NCBI GenBank assembly: GCA_048594975.1
Contig: JBMDXQ010000024.1
Coordinates: 136,519-200,518, forward strand
DNA: 64,000 nucleotides
Direction of reading: 5' to 3'
Source: JBMDXB01 sp048594975
GTDB taxonomy: Bacteria; Acidobacteriota; Vicinamibacteria; Vicinamibacterales; 2-12-FULL-66-21
The notes beneath the pieces are model-generated. The model ran no database searches. It was given only the letters and a program-made list of their open reading frames with translations, and was not told where the DNA came from. The stretch's first letter is position 1, and each line of letters opens with the position of its first letter. Shown here one piece after another: positions 8,674 through 16,578 of the stretch. The position numbers and the translations under genes are program-made.

Positions 8674-9786
8674 ATGGCCCGTCTCGGGGAGATCGCTCGC
8701 CTCTTCCTGCTCCTCGGCACGACTGCCTTCGGGGGACCGGCGGCGCACATCGCGATGATGCACGAGCAGGTCGTGCGGCGCCGGCGCTGGCTCTCCGACA
8801 GGGAATTCACCGACCTGATCGCCGCGGTGAACCTGATCCCGGGGCCCAACTCGACCGAGCTCGCCATCCACATCGGTCGCCGGCGGGCGGGGGCGGCAGG
8901 CCTCGCGGTCGCCGGTCTCTGCTTCATCGTGCCGGCGGCGCTGATCGTCTCCGTGCTGGCGGTACTGTACGTCGAGTACGGCCGGACGCCGGACGCGCGC
9001 GCCATGATGGCGGGCATCGCGCCGGTGATCCTCGCGGTCATCGGGCACGCGGCACTCCAGCTCGGCCGCGCCGCGCTGAAGTCGCCGTGGCTCTGGTTCG
9101 TGGCTGTCACCGCGGTGCCGGCGACGATGCTGCACGCGAACGAGCTGCTGATCCTGCTCGCCGCCGGCCTGTTGACCGCCGGCGTCACCGGCGCGCGCCG
9201 GCTCCTCGCGGCGGGCGTCGTGGTGTCGGGAGCGAGCCTGTCGGCAGCCGCCGCGCCCGCCGCCGCGTCGGTGCCGCTGGCACAGCTGGCGCTCTTCTTT
9301 CTGAAGGTCGGCTCCGTGCTCTTCGGAAGCGGTTACGTGCTGCTCGCGTTCCTGCGCGCCGACTTGGTCGATCGCTGGGGATGGATGACCGAGCAACAGT
9401 TGCTCGATGCCATCGCCGTGGGCCAGTTCACGCCCGGGCCGGTCTTCACCACCGCCACCTTCGTCGGTTACGTCCTGGCCGGCTGGCCGGGTGCCGTGCT
9501 GTCGACCGCCGCGATTTTCCTCCCGGCGTTCATGTTCGTGTGGGTCACCCACCCGCTCATCCCTCGCCTGCGTGCCTCGAAAACCGTGGGAGCATTCCTC
9601 GACGGCGTGGTCGCGGCGTCGCTCGGCCTCATGGCTGCCGTCGCAATCCTCATGGCTCCACCTGTGCTGGCCTCGCCGTTGTGGATGGCGGTGGCCGCCG
9701 CCTCGCTCGTCGCGCTGGTGGCCTGGCGGGTCAACTCGGCGTGGCTCGTCCTTGCCGGCGGGGCGCTCGGCATCGCTCTCGAGTGA
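8674..9786 (+). CDS. chrA: Chromate transporter family (CHR, two-domain)
   Basis: Inner-membrane CHR-family protein of 370 aa with about ten to twelve hydrophobic segments in two homologous halves. The N-terminal half has FGGPAAHIAMM and NLIPGPNSTELAIHIG. The C-terminal half has VGSVLFGSGYVLLAFLRADL and AVGQFTPGPVFTTATFVGY, both repeats being typical. Known members export chromate. The natural substrate here could be another oxyanion, and position behind mgsA in a phosphate region invites that question. A TAAACT hexamer lies 9 bases before the ATG, so it may have its own promoter. Confidence 0.88.
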   Translation: MARLGEIARLFLLLGTTAFGGPAAHIAMMHEQVVRRRRWLSDREFTDLIAAVNLIPGPNSTELAIHIGRRRAGAAGLAVAGLCFIVPAALIVSVLAVLYVEYGRTPDARAMMAGIAPVILAVIGHAALQLGRAALKSPWLWFVAVTAVPATMLHANELLILLAAGLLTAGVTGARRLLAAGVVVSGASLSAAAAPAAASVPLAQLALFFLKVGSVLFGSGYVLLAFLRADLVDRWGWMTEQQLLDAIAVGQFTPGPVFTTATFVGYVLAGWPGAVLSTAAIFLPAFMFVWVTHPLIPRLRASKTVGAFLDGVVAASLGLMAAVAILMAPPVLASPLWMAVAAASLVALVAWRVNSAWLVLAGGALGIALE

Positions 9787-9829
9787 AGGTGAGAGACCGG
9801 GCGCCGCGATTGGCCACTAGAATGAGGCC

Positions 9830-11086
9830 ATGAAGGACGTCCTCACGCTGATCCTCGGCGGTGGCCGTGGCACTCGCCTGTACCCGCTCACCCACATGCG
9901 CTCGAAGCCGGCCGTCCCGCTCGGGGCGCGCTACCGGCTGATCGACATTCCGGTCAGCAACTGCCTGCACGCAGACTTGAGGCGTATCTTCGTCCTGACG
10001 CAGTTCAACTCCGCGTCGCTCAACCGCCACATCGCGCAGACCTACCGGCTCGACCTGTTCTCGCGCGGCTTCGTCGAGATCCTGGCCGCCGAGCAGACTC
10101 CTGACAACACCAACTGGTTCCAGGGCACCGCCGACGCGGTTCGGCAGGCGGCGCGCCACTTCACCGGCTTCGACGCGGATTACTACCTCATTCTCGCGGG
10201 CGATCACCTCTATCGCATGAATTTCGCGGAGCTCATCGAGTCGCACATCGAGCACAACGCGGACATCACCATCGCGGCGCAGCCGGTCACGCCGATAGAT
10301 GCGACGCAGATGGGCATCTTCCTCTTCGAGAGGGAAGGGCAGATCTCCGGGTTCGAGGAGAAGCCGGACCCCTCGCGCCTCGAGCAGATGGGCGGCAGCG
10401 TCCCGCGGGGCTCGGTGGTCGGCGGCGTCTCGCGCGACAAGCCGTTTGTCGCCTCGATGGGCATCTACGTGTTCTCGCGCGACATCCTGCTGGAGATCCT
10501 CGAGCAGCCGGGCATCGACTTCGGCAAGGAGATCATCCCCGCCTCGCTGGCGACCCACAACGTCCAGCCCTACATCTTCCGCGGCTACTGGGCCGACGTA
10601 GGGACGATCGGGGCCTTCTACGAGGCCAACGTCCAGCTGACCGAGCCGAATGCGGCCTTCAGCTTCTTCCACCCGCGGTGCCCGATTTACACGCACCCGC
10701 GCTTCCTGCCCGGCACCCGCGCGTACGAATGCCGCATCGACGCCTCCATCCTCGCCGAGGGCTGCTATCTCGATCGCTGCGCCATCTCCTCGTCGCTGGT
10801 GGGTATCCGGACGCAGATCCAGGCGGGTGCGCGGATCATGCGCTCCGTGCTGCTCGGCGCCGACTTCTACGAGGACGAGACCGACGCTGCCGAGACCCCG
10901 CTCGGGATCGGCCGCGACGCTGTCCTCGATCGCGTGATCGTCGACAAGAACGCACGGATCGGCGACGGCGTGCGGCTGGTCAACGAAGCCGGCGTCCGGG
11001 AGGCCGATGGCGACGGCTACTGCATCCGCGACGGCTTCATCATCGTGCCCAAGGGCGCTCACGTACGGGAGGGCGTTACCGTGTGA
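9830..11086 (+). CDS. glgC: Glucose-1-phosphate adenylyltransferase
   Basis: Makes ADP-glucose from ATP and glucose-1-phosphate for glycogen synthesis. The N-terminal pyrophosphorylase signature LGGGRGTRLYPLTHMRSKPA, substrate-site segments (GTADAVRQ, FEEKP, SMGIYVFSRDIL) and the C-terminal left-handed beta-helix are present in 418 aa. TAGAAT (9818-9823) ends 6 bases before the ATG, so the mRNA may be leaderless. No other glg genes are adjacent. Confidence 0.95.
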   Translation: MKDVLTLILGGGRGTRLYPLTHMRSKPAVPLGARYRLIDIPVSNCLHADLRRIFVLTQFNSASLNRHIAQTYRLDLFSRGFVEILAAEQTPDNTNWFQGTADAVRQAARHFTGFDADYYLILAGDHLYRMNFAELIESHIEHNADITIAAQPVTPIDATQMGIFLFEREGQISGFEEKPDPSRLEQMGGSVPRGSVVGGVSRDKPFVASMGIYVFSRDILLEILEQPGIDFGKEIIPASLATHNVQPYIFRGYWADVGTIGAFYEANVQLTEPNAAFSFFHPRCPIYTHPRFLPGTRAYECRIDASILAEGCYLDRCAISSSLVGIRTQIQAGARIMRSVLLGADFYEDETDAAETPLGIGRDAVLDRVIVDKNARIGDGVRLVNEAGVREADGDGYCIRDGFIIVPKGAHVREGVTV

Positions 11087-11278
11087 CGGCTCTTACTCGC
11101 CGCCCCCCATCGAAGATGTCCTCACGTCTCCCGGATCCCAGAGCCGCACACAACTAAACCGCAAGGGCGGGCCGTGCGTCTAACGTCGCAAGTTGCCGGT
11201 GGAGGCCGGCAGCCGGCCCCGAACGGCCGCGGGGTGCGCACGACATGGATGAGGGGCCTCGAACCCGAGGAGGCCCAC

Positions 11279-11818
11279 ATGCTGCTGCCGCTCGTGATGA
11301 GCGCCGTGATGGAACTCGCGGCGCCCGGGGGCGATGTGCCCCTGCGCCGCTTCGACCCCGCGATCGAGCGCGCGCTGAGCGCGCCCGACCGGAAGGTCCG
11401 CGCCCTCACCGATCGCGTCGCCGCCGCCATCCGCGACGGCGCGCGCCGCTCGCCCACCTTCGCCGCCCTGCTCGCGATGCTCGATCGCGCCGATGTGATC
11501 GTCCACGTCGAGCTCTCCCACGACCTGCGTCCCAGCACCGAGGGGCGGACGATACTTGCCTCGCGAGACGGCACGCACCGCTACGTGCGCGTCCAGGTCC
11601 GCGCCATGCTCGCGCCCGACGAGCTCATCGCGATGATCGGCCACGAGCTGCAGCACGCGCTGGAGATCGCCAGCACGCCGTGGATCCGGAACCAGGACGA
11701 CGTCAGGCAGTTCTACGAGCGGGCCGGGGCGGGACGATCGATGCCGCCGGGCTACGAGACGGATGCGGCGCGCACCACCGGCTACCGCGTCCGATCCGAG
11801 CTGAGACGGAACACGTGA
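11279..11818 (+). CDS. Putative zincin-type metalloprotein (HELQH)
   Basis: A 179-aa protein with the zinc motif HELQH in MIGHELQHALEIA near residue 125, matching HExxH, and preceded by a helix that begins APDELIAM. The N terminus is hydrophobic (MLLPLVMSAVMELA) and may be a weak signal or anchor. The ATG at 11279 is chosen because GAGGAGG precedes it. Similar short HExxH proteins are frequent in Acidobacteria and are unassigned. Third ligand not identified; proteolytic activity is not established. It converges with sixA with a 6-bp gap. Confidence 0.7.
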   Translation: MLLPLVMSAVMELAAPGGDVPLRRFDPAIERALSAPDRKVRALTDRVAAAIRDGARRSPTFAALLAMLDRADVIVHVELSHDLRPSTEGRTILASRDGTHRYVRVQVRAMLAPDELIAMIGHELQHALEIASTPWIRNQDDVRQFYERAGAGRSMPPGYETDAARTTGYRVRSELRRNT

Positions 11819-11824
11819 GGGCCG

Positions 11825-12319
11825 TTAGGCCAGGCGCCGCAGCACCTTCGGGGGCATGAACCAGCGAAGCTGCCCCACGCCTTTCGGCGGCAGGACCTCG
11901 AAATCGATCCGGCAGATCGCGCCCTTCTTGAATTCCAGTGGCAGCCGCGCCCCAATCAGCCGCGCGGCCAGCTCGCCCATGTTCGGCTCGTGACCGACGA
12001 GGGCGATGCGCGACTTCTTCGAGTACTTGGCCAGCTCCTGGACGACGACCGAGGGTGTGCCGGCGGGCGCGAGCGCATCGAGAGTCGCGATCGGCGGTTT
12101 CGATTTCATCGACTCGGCGAGGACCTCGGCCGTCTGCTTCGTGCGCGTCAACGGGCTGCAGATGATCTGATCGAACGCGACGCCGAGTGCGTCCAGTGCC
12201 TTCGCCTCGCGCTTCAGGCGGCCAATCCCGGCGCTGGTCAGCGGCCGCTTGGAGTCGTCCGGGAAATCGTCTCCGCGGGTTGCGGCGATCCCGTGGCGGA
12301 TCAGGTACAGCTCCAGCAT
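11825..12319 (-). CDS. sixA: SixA-type phosphohistidine phosphatase
   Basis: Histidine phosphatase superfamily protein of 164 aa. The catalytic RHG is at residues 8-10 (MLELYLIRHG), with the companion arginine in ICSPLTRTKQTAEVL and second catalytic His in ALVGHEPNMGELAA. SixA enzymes remove phosphate from histidine phosphotransfer domains. It is 10 bp downstream of the CHAD gene on the same strand, so the two probably share a transcript. CHAD and SixA neighbours are often seen near polyphosphate genes. Confidence 0.87.
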   Translation of the reverse strand: MLELYLIRHGIAATRGDDFPDDSKRPLTSAGIGRLKREAKALDALGVAFDQIICSPLTRTKQTAEVLAESMKSKPPIATLDALAPAGTPSVVVQELAKYSKKSRIALVGHEPNMGELAARLIGARLPLEFKKGAICRIDFEVLPPKGVGQLRWFMPPKVLRRLA

Positions 12320-12329
12320 TGCTGTCGTC

Positions 12330-13283
12330 TCAGCGTGCCCCACCCGCACGGCGCGCCGCAGTCCTGGCGAAAATCATCTTGACCGGACGCGCGCGGCGCG
12401 GGGGGTGCGCGAGCATGGGCACGACGGTGGAACGGACCTCATTGACTAGCGAATGCAGCCCATCCGACGCCGCCACGTAGCGGCCGTGCAGGCGGCGGCA
12501 CTCGTCTTCGATGCGACGCCCGATGGTGTCGAACGCGGCCGGCGGCACGCGTTGAGAGCCGGTTCCGGCCTGCAGCGCCGCGACATGCTCGCCCAGGATC
12601 TGCAGGTCCTGGATGCGCCCGAGCATGTCCTGCACCCGCTTCAACGAGCGGACGAGCGGCGCGGCGGCCCTCACGCGGGCTTCGGCCGCCAGTTCGAGCC
12701 CGTAGCGCAGCTTCTTGGCGGCGATCCGCACCTGGTGAAGGTGTTCGGGCGCGTAGAGATGGCCAGCCTGGTCCATCGCCGCCTGCAGCCGTTTCGCACG
12801 TTTCAGGAGCCGCCTGCCGAGCAGCTCGCGCCACGCGCTGTCGCCGCTGGCCGAGAGGGCTTCATAGACCGATCCCAAGCGGCGCTGCAGCTTCCCGGTG
12901 TCCAGCTCGTCGAGCCGGTCCAGCATGACCTCGCGGCGCTGCTGACGCTCCGCCAGCACGTGCGCGCGCAACTCGTCTATAGCCGCGCGTGGCACGTTCC
13001 CGGCAGCCGCCAGCTCATCGACGACCTTGAGCGCAACGTCGAGCTCGCGGACCATCCCGAGCGCGCCCGTGAGCCGTCGGATCTTCCGCCGTGCTTTCTT
13101 GCCTTTGCTGCCCTTGAGCCCGGCGGATAGAACGGGGACCGATTCCCGCAGCCGCCGGGAGGCCACGCGCGCCTGGTGGACCGCTCGATCGTCTCCCTTG
13201 ACCGCGCCGGGCAGGTGCCGCTCCAGTGCCTGCGACTGGCGTCTGAGCATCTGGGAGGTCAACTGGGCGTCTAAGCGCTTCAT
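12330..13283 (-). CDS. CHAD domain protein (polyphosphate-binding family)
   Basis: A 317-aa helical protein with two CHAD repeats. The first has HQARVASRRLRESVPVL, the second HQVRIAAKKLRYGLEL; both show the conserved His followed by a Lys/Arg-rich face. CHAD domains bind polyphosphate and target proteins to polyphosphate granules. It is divergent from the Ppx/GppA gene with about 90 bp between start codons. Its leftward promoter shows TATACT, with a single GTTAC unit placed 10 bp before it. That is one PHO-like unit only, so phosphate control is not claimed. Confidence 0.9.
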   Translation of the reverse strand: MKRLDAQLTSQMLRRQSQALERHLPGAVKGDDRAVHQARVASRRLRESVPVLSAGLKGSKGKKARRKIRRLTGALGMVRELDVALKVVDELAAAGNVPRAAIDELRAHVLAERQQRREVMLDRLDELDTGKLQRRLGSVYEALSASGDSAWRELLGRRLLKRAKRLQAAMDQAGHLYAPEHLHQVRIAAKKLRYGLELAAEARVRAAAPLVRSLKRVQDMLGRIQDLQILGEHVAALQAGTGSQRVPPAAFDTIGRRIEDECRRLHGRYVAASDGLHSLVNEVRSTVVPMLAHPPRRARPVKMIFARTAARRAGGAR

Positions 13284-13373
13284 GGTAGGATGGCCGGCGG
13301 CTCGGTCGACGACCCGTCAGTATACATTGCCCGTGTAACAAGCAAGAGCCAGACCGCAGAGCTTCCCCGCCGC

Positions 13374-15041
13374 ATGCGTATCGCCGCCATCGACATCGGG
13401 ACAAACTCGATTCACATGATCGTCGTTCGCGTGCGGCCGGATCTCTCCTTCGAAGTCATTGATCGAGAAAAGGATATGGTCCGCCTCGGGGCTGGCGGGC
13501 TGGATGGGCGATCGCTGACGCCCACGGCGATGCGCGCTGCCCTCCAGACGCTCGCGAAGTTCAAACGGCTCGCCGAGTCCCACAAGGTCGATGAAATCGT
13601 CGCCGCGGCGACGAGCGCCACGCGCGAGGCGGAGAACGGCGGGGACTTCATCGCTGCGGTCCGCCGCCAGACCGGCATCGCTATTCGCGTCATATCGGGG
13701 ACCGAGGAAGCCCGACTGATTCACCTGGCGGCGGGCTACGGCGTGGACGTCGGCGGGACGACGGCGGTGGTCATCGACATCGGAGGCGGCAGCGTCGAGG
13801 TGACGCTGGGAACGGCCTCGCACCTCACCCTCGGCAAGAGCTTCAAGGTCGGGGTGATCCGGCTGACCGAGCGCTTTGTTCACAGCGACCCGCTCAGCGG
13901 CCGCGACGAGCGCCGGCTGGTCAAGCACCTCAACCGCGAGTTCGGCGGCTACCTCGATCAGATCACCGCCCGCGGGTTCGATCGCGTCATCGGGACCTCG
14001 GGAACGATCCTGAGCCTCGGCGCGCTCGCCTCGAGCGCCCAGGGGGGGCGGCCCGAGGACCTCAGGAACCTGCGCGTCGCGGCCAAGGCGCTGCGGAGGC
14101 TGCGCAAGCAGCTCGTCGAGGCGGATCTCGAGGAGCGGCTCCGGATGCCGGGCATGGACCCGCGCCGCGCCGATCTCAGCGTTGCCGGATCGATCCTGCT
14201 CGACACGTTCCTGCGGCGCATCGGCGCCGAGGAGTTGACGCTCTGCGATCTGGCGCTGCGCGAAGGGCTCGTCCTGGATTACATCCACCGCAACAGCGCT
14301 CGCATCCGGAAGGTAGAGCGCTACCCCGACGTGCGGCGGCGCAGCGTGGTCGAGCTGGGCGAGCGCTGCGGGTACTGGTCCGAGCACGCGCAGCAGGTGG
14401 CGCGGCTCGCCCTGTCGGTCTTCGACCAGACGCGCGGCGTGCACGCGCTCGGCGAGCGCGAGCGCGAGTGGCTGGAGTACGCCGCGCTGCTCCACGACGT
14501 CGGCGTCCACATCAGCTACGAGCGTCACCACCGGCATTCGTATTACCTGATCAAGAATGGAGATCTGCGCGGCTTCGATCCCCGCGAGATCGAGGTGATC
14601 GCGCTGGTCACGCGCTATCACCGGCAGGCGACCCCGAAGAAGTCGCACGAGGGCTACGCCGATCTGACCGGGGCGCTGCGCCGGACGGTGAAGATGCTGG
14701 CAGCCATCGTGCGGCTTGCCGAGGGGCTGGATCGCAGCCACGCGCAGACCATTGCCGGCATCGACCTGTACCCGCGCGGCGACGATTACCTCGCGCGGCT
14801 GCGCGCGGCGGGGGACGCGGAACTGGAGCTGTGGGCGGCGCACCGCCACGTCGCGCCACTCGAGGCAGTCCTCGGGCGCCCGATCCGGTTCGAGGTGGCG
14901 GGCAGCGACTACAAGGAACGGCCAGCGCATGCTGAACACCCTGACGAAGCACCACGAGTTTCCCGGAAAGCTGTTCGTGGTCGAAGGCATCGACGGATCC
15001 GGAAAGACCACGCAACTCGGGCTGCTGGCAAAGTGGCTTAG
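13374..15041 (+). CDS. Ppx/GppA phosphatase with C-terminal HD domain
   Basis: Exopolyphosphatase / guanosine pentaphosphatase family, 555 aa. The N-terminal actin-like ATPase fold has AAIDIGTNSIHMIVVRV and VIDIGGGSVEVTLG, plus a catalytic Glu region. The C-terminal HD domain has ALLHDVGVHI followed by a helical cap. The ATG at 13374 opens the homology; upstream codons read into the divergent promoter. The last 37 codons (Arg- and Lys-rich) overlap the next gene by 113 bp including its P-loop. They look like a non-conserved tail gained by loss of an earlier stop. It heads a unit with two kinase-like genes and lies between the CHAD and pst genes. Confidence 0.9.
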   Translation: MRIAAIDIGTNSIHMIVVRVRPDLSFEVIDREKDMVRLGAGGLDGRSLTPTAMRAALQTLAKFKRLAESHKVDEIVAAATSATREAENGGDFIAAVRRQTGIAIRVISGTEEARLIHLAAGYGVDVGGTTAVVIDIGGGSVEVTLGTASHLTLGKSFKVGVIRLTERFVHSDPLSGRDERRLVKHLNREFGGYLDQITARGFDRVIGTSGTILSLGALASSAQGGRPEDLRNLRVAAKALRRLRKQLVEADLEERLRMPGMDPRRADLSVAGSILLDTFLRRIGAEELTLCDLALREGLVLDYIHRNSARIRKVERYPDVRRRSVVELGERCGYWSEHAQQVARLALSVFDQTRGVHALGEREREWLEYAALLHDVGVHISYERHHRHSYYLIKNGDLRGFDPREIEVIALVTRYHRQATPKKSHEGYADLTGALRRTVKMLAAIVRLAEGLDRSHAQTIAGIDLYPRGDDYLARLRAAGDAELELWAAHRHVAPLEAVLGRPIRFEVAGSDYKERPAHAEHPDEAPRVSRKAVRGRRHRRIRKDHATRAAGKVA

Positions 15042-15627
15042 CGCCGCGGGGCGGCCGGTCGTCGTGACGGAATGGAATTCGTCGGCGCTGGTCAAGGCGG
15101 CCACCAAGACGGGGAAGAAGAAGAACACCCTGACCCCGATGACCTTCAGCCTGCTGCACGCGACCGACTTCGCGGACCGGCTGCTCTACAACATCATCCC
15201 GCCGCTCAAGGCCGGCATGATCGTGCTGGCGGACCGCTACGCGTATACCGCCTTTGCGCGCGATGCGGCGCGCGGCGTGGACCGCCGGTGGGTGCGCGAG
15301 CTGTACTCCTTCGCCGTTCAGCCGGACCTCGCCGTCTATTTCCGGGTGCCGATCGAGGTCTCCGCCGATCGCCTGCTGGCACGGCGCGTGAAGCTGAAGT
15401 TCTACGAGGCAGGCATGGACATGGGCTGGAGCACGAACGCCGTCGAGAGCTTCAAGATGTTCCAGGGGAAGGTCCTCGACGAATACGATCGCCTCGTCGA
15501 GGAGTTCGGCCTCAGCGTCGTCAACGCCACCGGCAGCATCACGGAGCAGCAGCGGACGTTCCGCAAACTGGTCTCGCAGCATCTCCAGATCGAGGAAACG
15601 CATGAACAGTTCGACGAGCTCACCTGA
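14929..15627 (+). CDS. Thymidylate-kinase-like P-loop kinase A
   Basis: A 232-aa P-loop kinase. Walker A is GIDGSGKTTQ (residues 20-29, Lys26) and the DRY motif is in MIVLADRYAYTAFARDAARG. It resembles dTMP kinase, but the TREPGG motif expected after the first strand is replaced by VTEWNSSALVKAA, so nucleotide specificity is doubtful. It shares many blocks with the next gene (ATDFADRL, RGVDR.W.R.LY.FA, GMDM). Position behind Ppx/GppA and CHAD suggests a role with polyphosphate or nucleotide salvage, an inference. The start overlaps Ppx by 113 bp; the ATG chosen places the homologous FPGKL segment at residue 11. Confidence 0.8.
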   Translation: MLNTLTKHHEFPGKLFVVEGIDGSGKTTQLGLLAKWLSAAGRPVVVTEWNSSALVKAATKTGKKKNTLTPMTFSLLHATDFADRLLYNIIPPLKAGMIVLADRYAYTAFARDAARGVDRRWVRELYSFAVQPDLAVYFRVPIEVSADRLLARRVKLKFYEAGMDMGWSTNAVESFKMFQGKVLDEYDRLVEEFGLSVVNATGSITEQQRTFRKLVSQHLQIEETHEQFDELT

Positions 15628-16381
15628 CGAGCAACCGCCGACGATTCGCGCGGGCATCTATTACGGCTACGGCGTGCCGTATCTGCCGATCGAGGGCTAC
15701 CCGGGAAAGCTCATCGCGATCGAGGGGACGGACGGCGTCGGCCGCTCCACCCAGATCCGGCTGCTGCGCGAATGGCTGGAGGTCCAGGGCTACGGGGTCG
15801 TGGAGACCGGGTGGACGCGTTCGGCGCTGATGCAGCCGACGATCGACCTGGCGAAGTCGAGCAATACACTGAACAAGCTGACGTTCGTACTGCTGTACGC
15901 CACCGATTTCGCCGATCGCCTCGAGAAGGAAATCATCCCCGCGCTGAAGGCGGGCTTCATCGTCCTGTCGGACCGCTACATCTTCACCGCCCTGGCGCGA
16001 GCCGGCGTCCGCGGCGTGGATCGCGCGTGGATTCGGAGCCTGTACGGGTTCGCGATTGCGCCGCACCTCGTCTTCTATCTCAAGATCGACGAAAAGACGT
16101 TGATCCGCCGCGTCCTGCAATCGCGCGGCATGGATTACTGGGAGTCGGGCATGGACATGAAGCTCGGCGATGACATCTACGAGAGCTTCCGCGCCTACCA
16201 GCGCTCGCTGCTGAAAGAGTACGCCGCGATCGCCGACGAGTTCGGCTTCCGCGTGCTCGACGCGCGCCGCAAGTTCGACGTCATTCAGGACGAACTCCGG
16301 CGCCAGATCGGCACGTTCCTCGCCGAAGCCGATGCAGCGCCTGCTGCGCCCCGGCCGGAGGTGGCGCCCTCTCCCGTGTAG
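15602..16381 (+). CDS. Thymidylate-kinase-like protein B with altered P-loop
   Basis: A 259-aa paralogue of the preceding gene, overlapping it by 26 bp. Walker A reads GTDGVGRST (residues 42-50): the invariant lysine is Arg48. The DRY motif (VLSDRYIFTALARAGVRG), ATDFADRL and GMDM blocks are kept. The N terminus has an extra segment of about 25 residues (RAGIYYGYGVPYLP) before the P-loop. Tight overlap and shared sequence suggest a heteromeric pair in which B may have weak or no phosphotransfer and act as a regulatory subunit. Function inferred only. Confidence 0.78.
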   Translation: MNSSTSSPDEQPPTIRAGIYYGYGVPYLPIEGYPGKLIAIEGTDGVGRSTQIRLLREWLEVQGYGVVETGWTRSALMQPTIDLAKSSNTLNKLTFVLLYATDFADRLEKEIIPALKAGFIVLSDRYIFTALARAGVRGVDRAWIRSLYGFAIAPHLVFYLKIDEKTLIRRVLQSRGMDYWESGMDMKLGDDIYESFRAYQRSLLKEYAAIADEFGFRVLDARRKFDVIQDELRRQIGTFLAEADAAPAAPRPEVAPSPV

Positions 16382-16518
16382 CCGTCCCGGTTAGGCACTT
16401 CTCCCCGTCCCAGCCGCTGATATGGTTCAGTGCGGGCGGTACAGGGTCCCGGCGAGCAGGCTGCCTCCGCTGGCGGAAAGCAGGCCCCTTTCGCGGGAAT
16501 ACCGCGAAACTCGGCAGG

Positions 16519-16572
16519 TTTACACAGAATTAACCTCCCTGAAATTGGAGTGAAACGGCGCGCCGATAGCGT
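16519..16572 (+). promoter_or_regulatory. PHO-type promoter of the pst operon
   Basis: TTTAC (16519), TTAAC (16530), GAAAT (16541) and GAAAC (16552) at 11-bp steps, then 10 bp, then TAGCGT (16567-16572). The pstS ATG at 16579 is 6 bases further, with no ribosome site in between, so a leaderless mRNA is predicted. A pst operon is the classical PhoB target, which anchors the interpretation of the other sites. Confidence 0.8.
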
Positions 16573-16578
16573 AACGGC

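Noticed and set aside
13284..13373. PHO-type promoter for CHAD or Ppx
   Set aside because: Only one convincing unit (GTTAC, 10 bp before TATACT) on the CHAD side and one TCGAC on the Ppx side; the four-unit array is absent.
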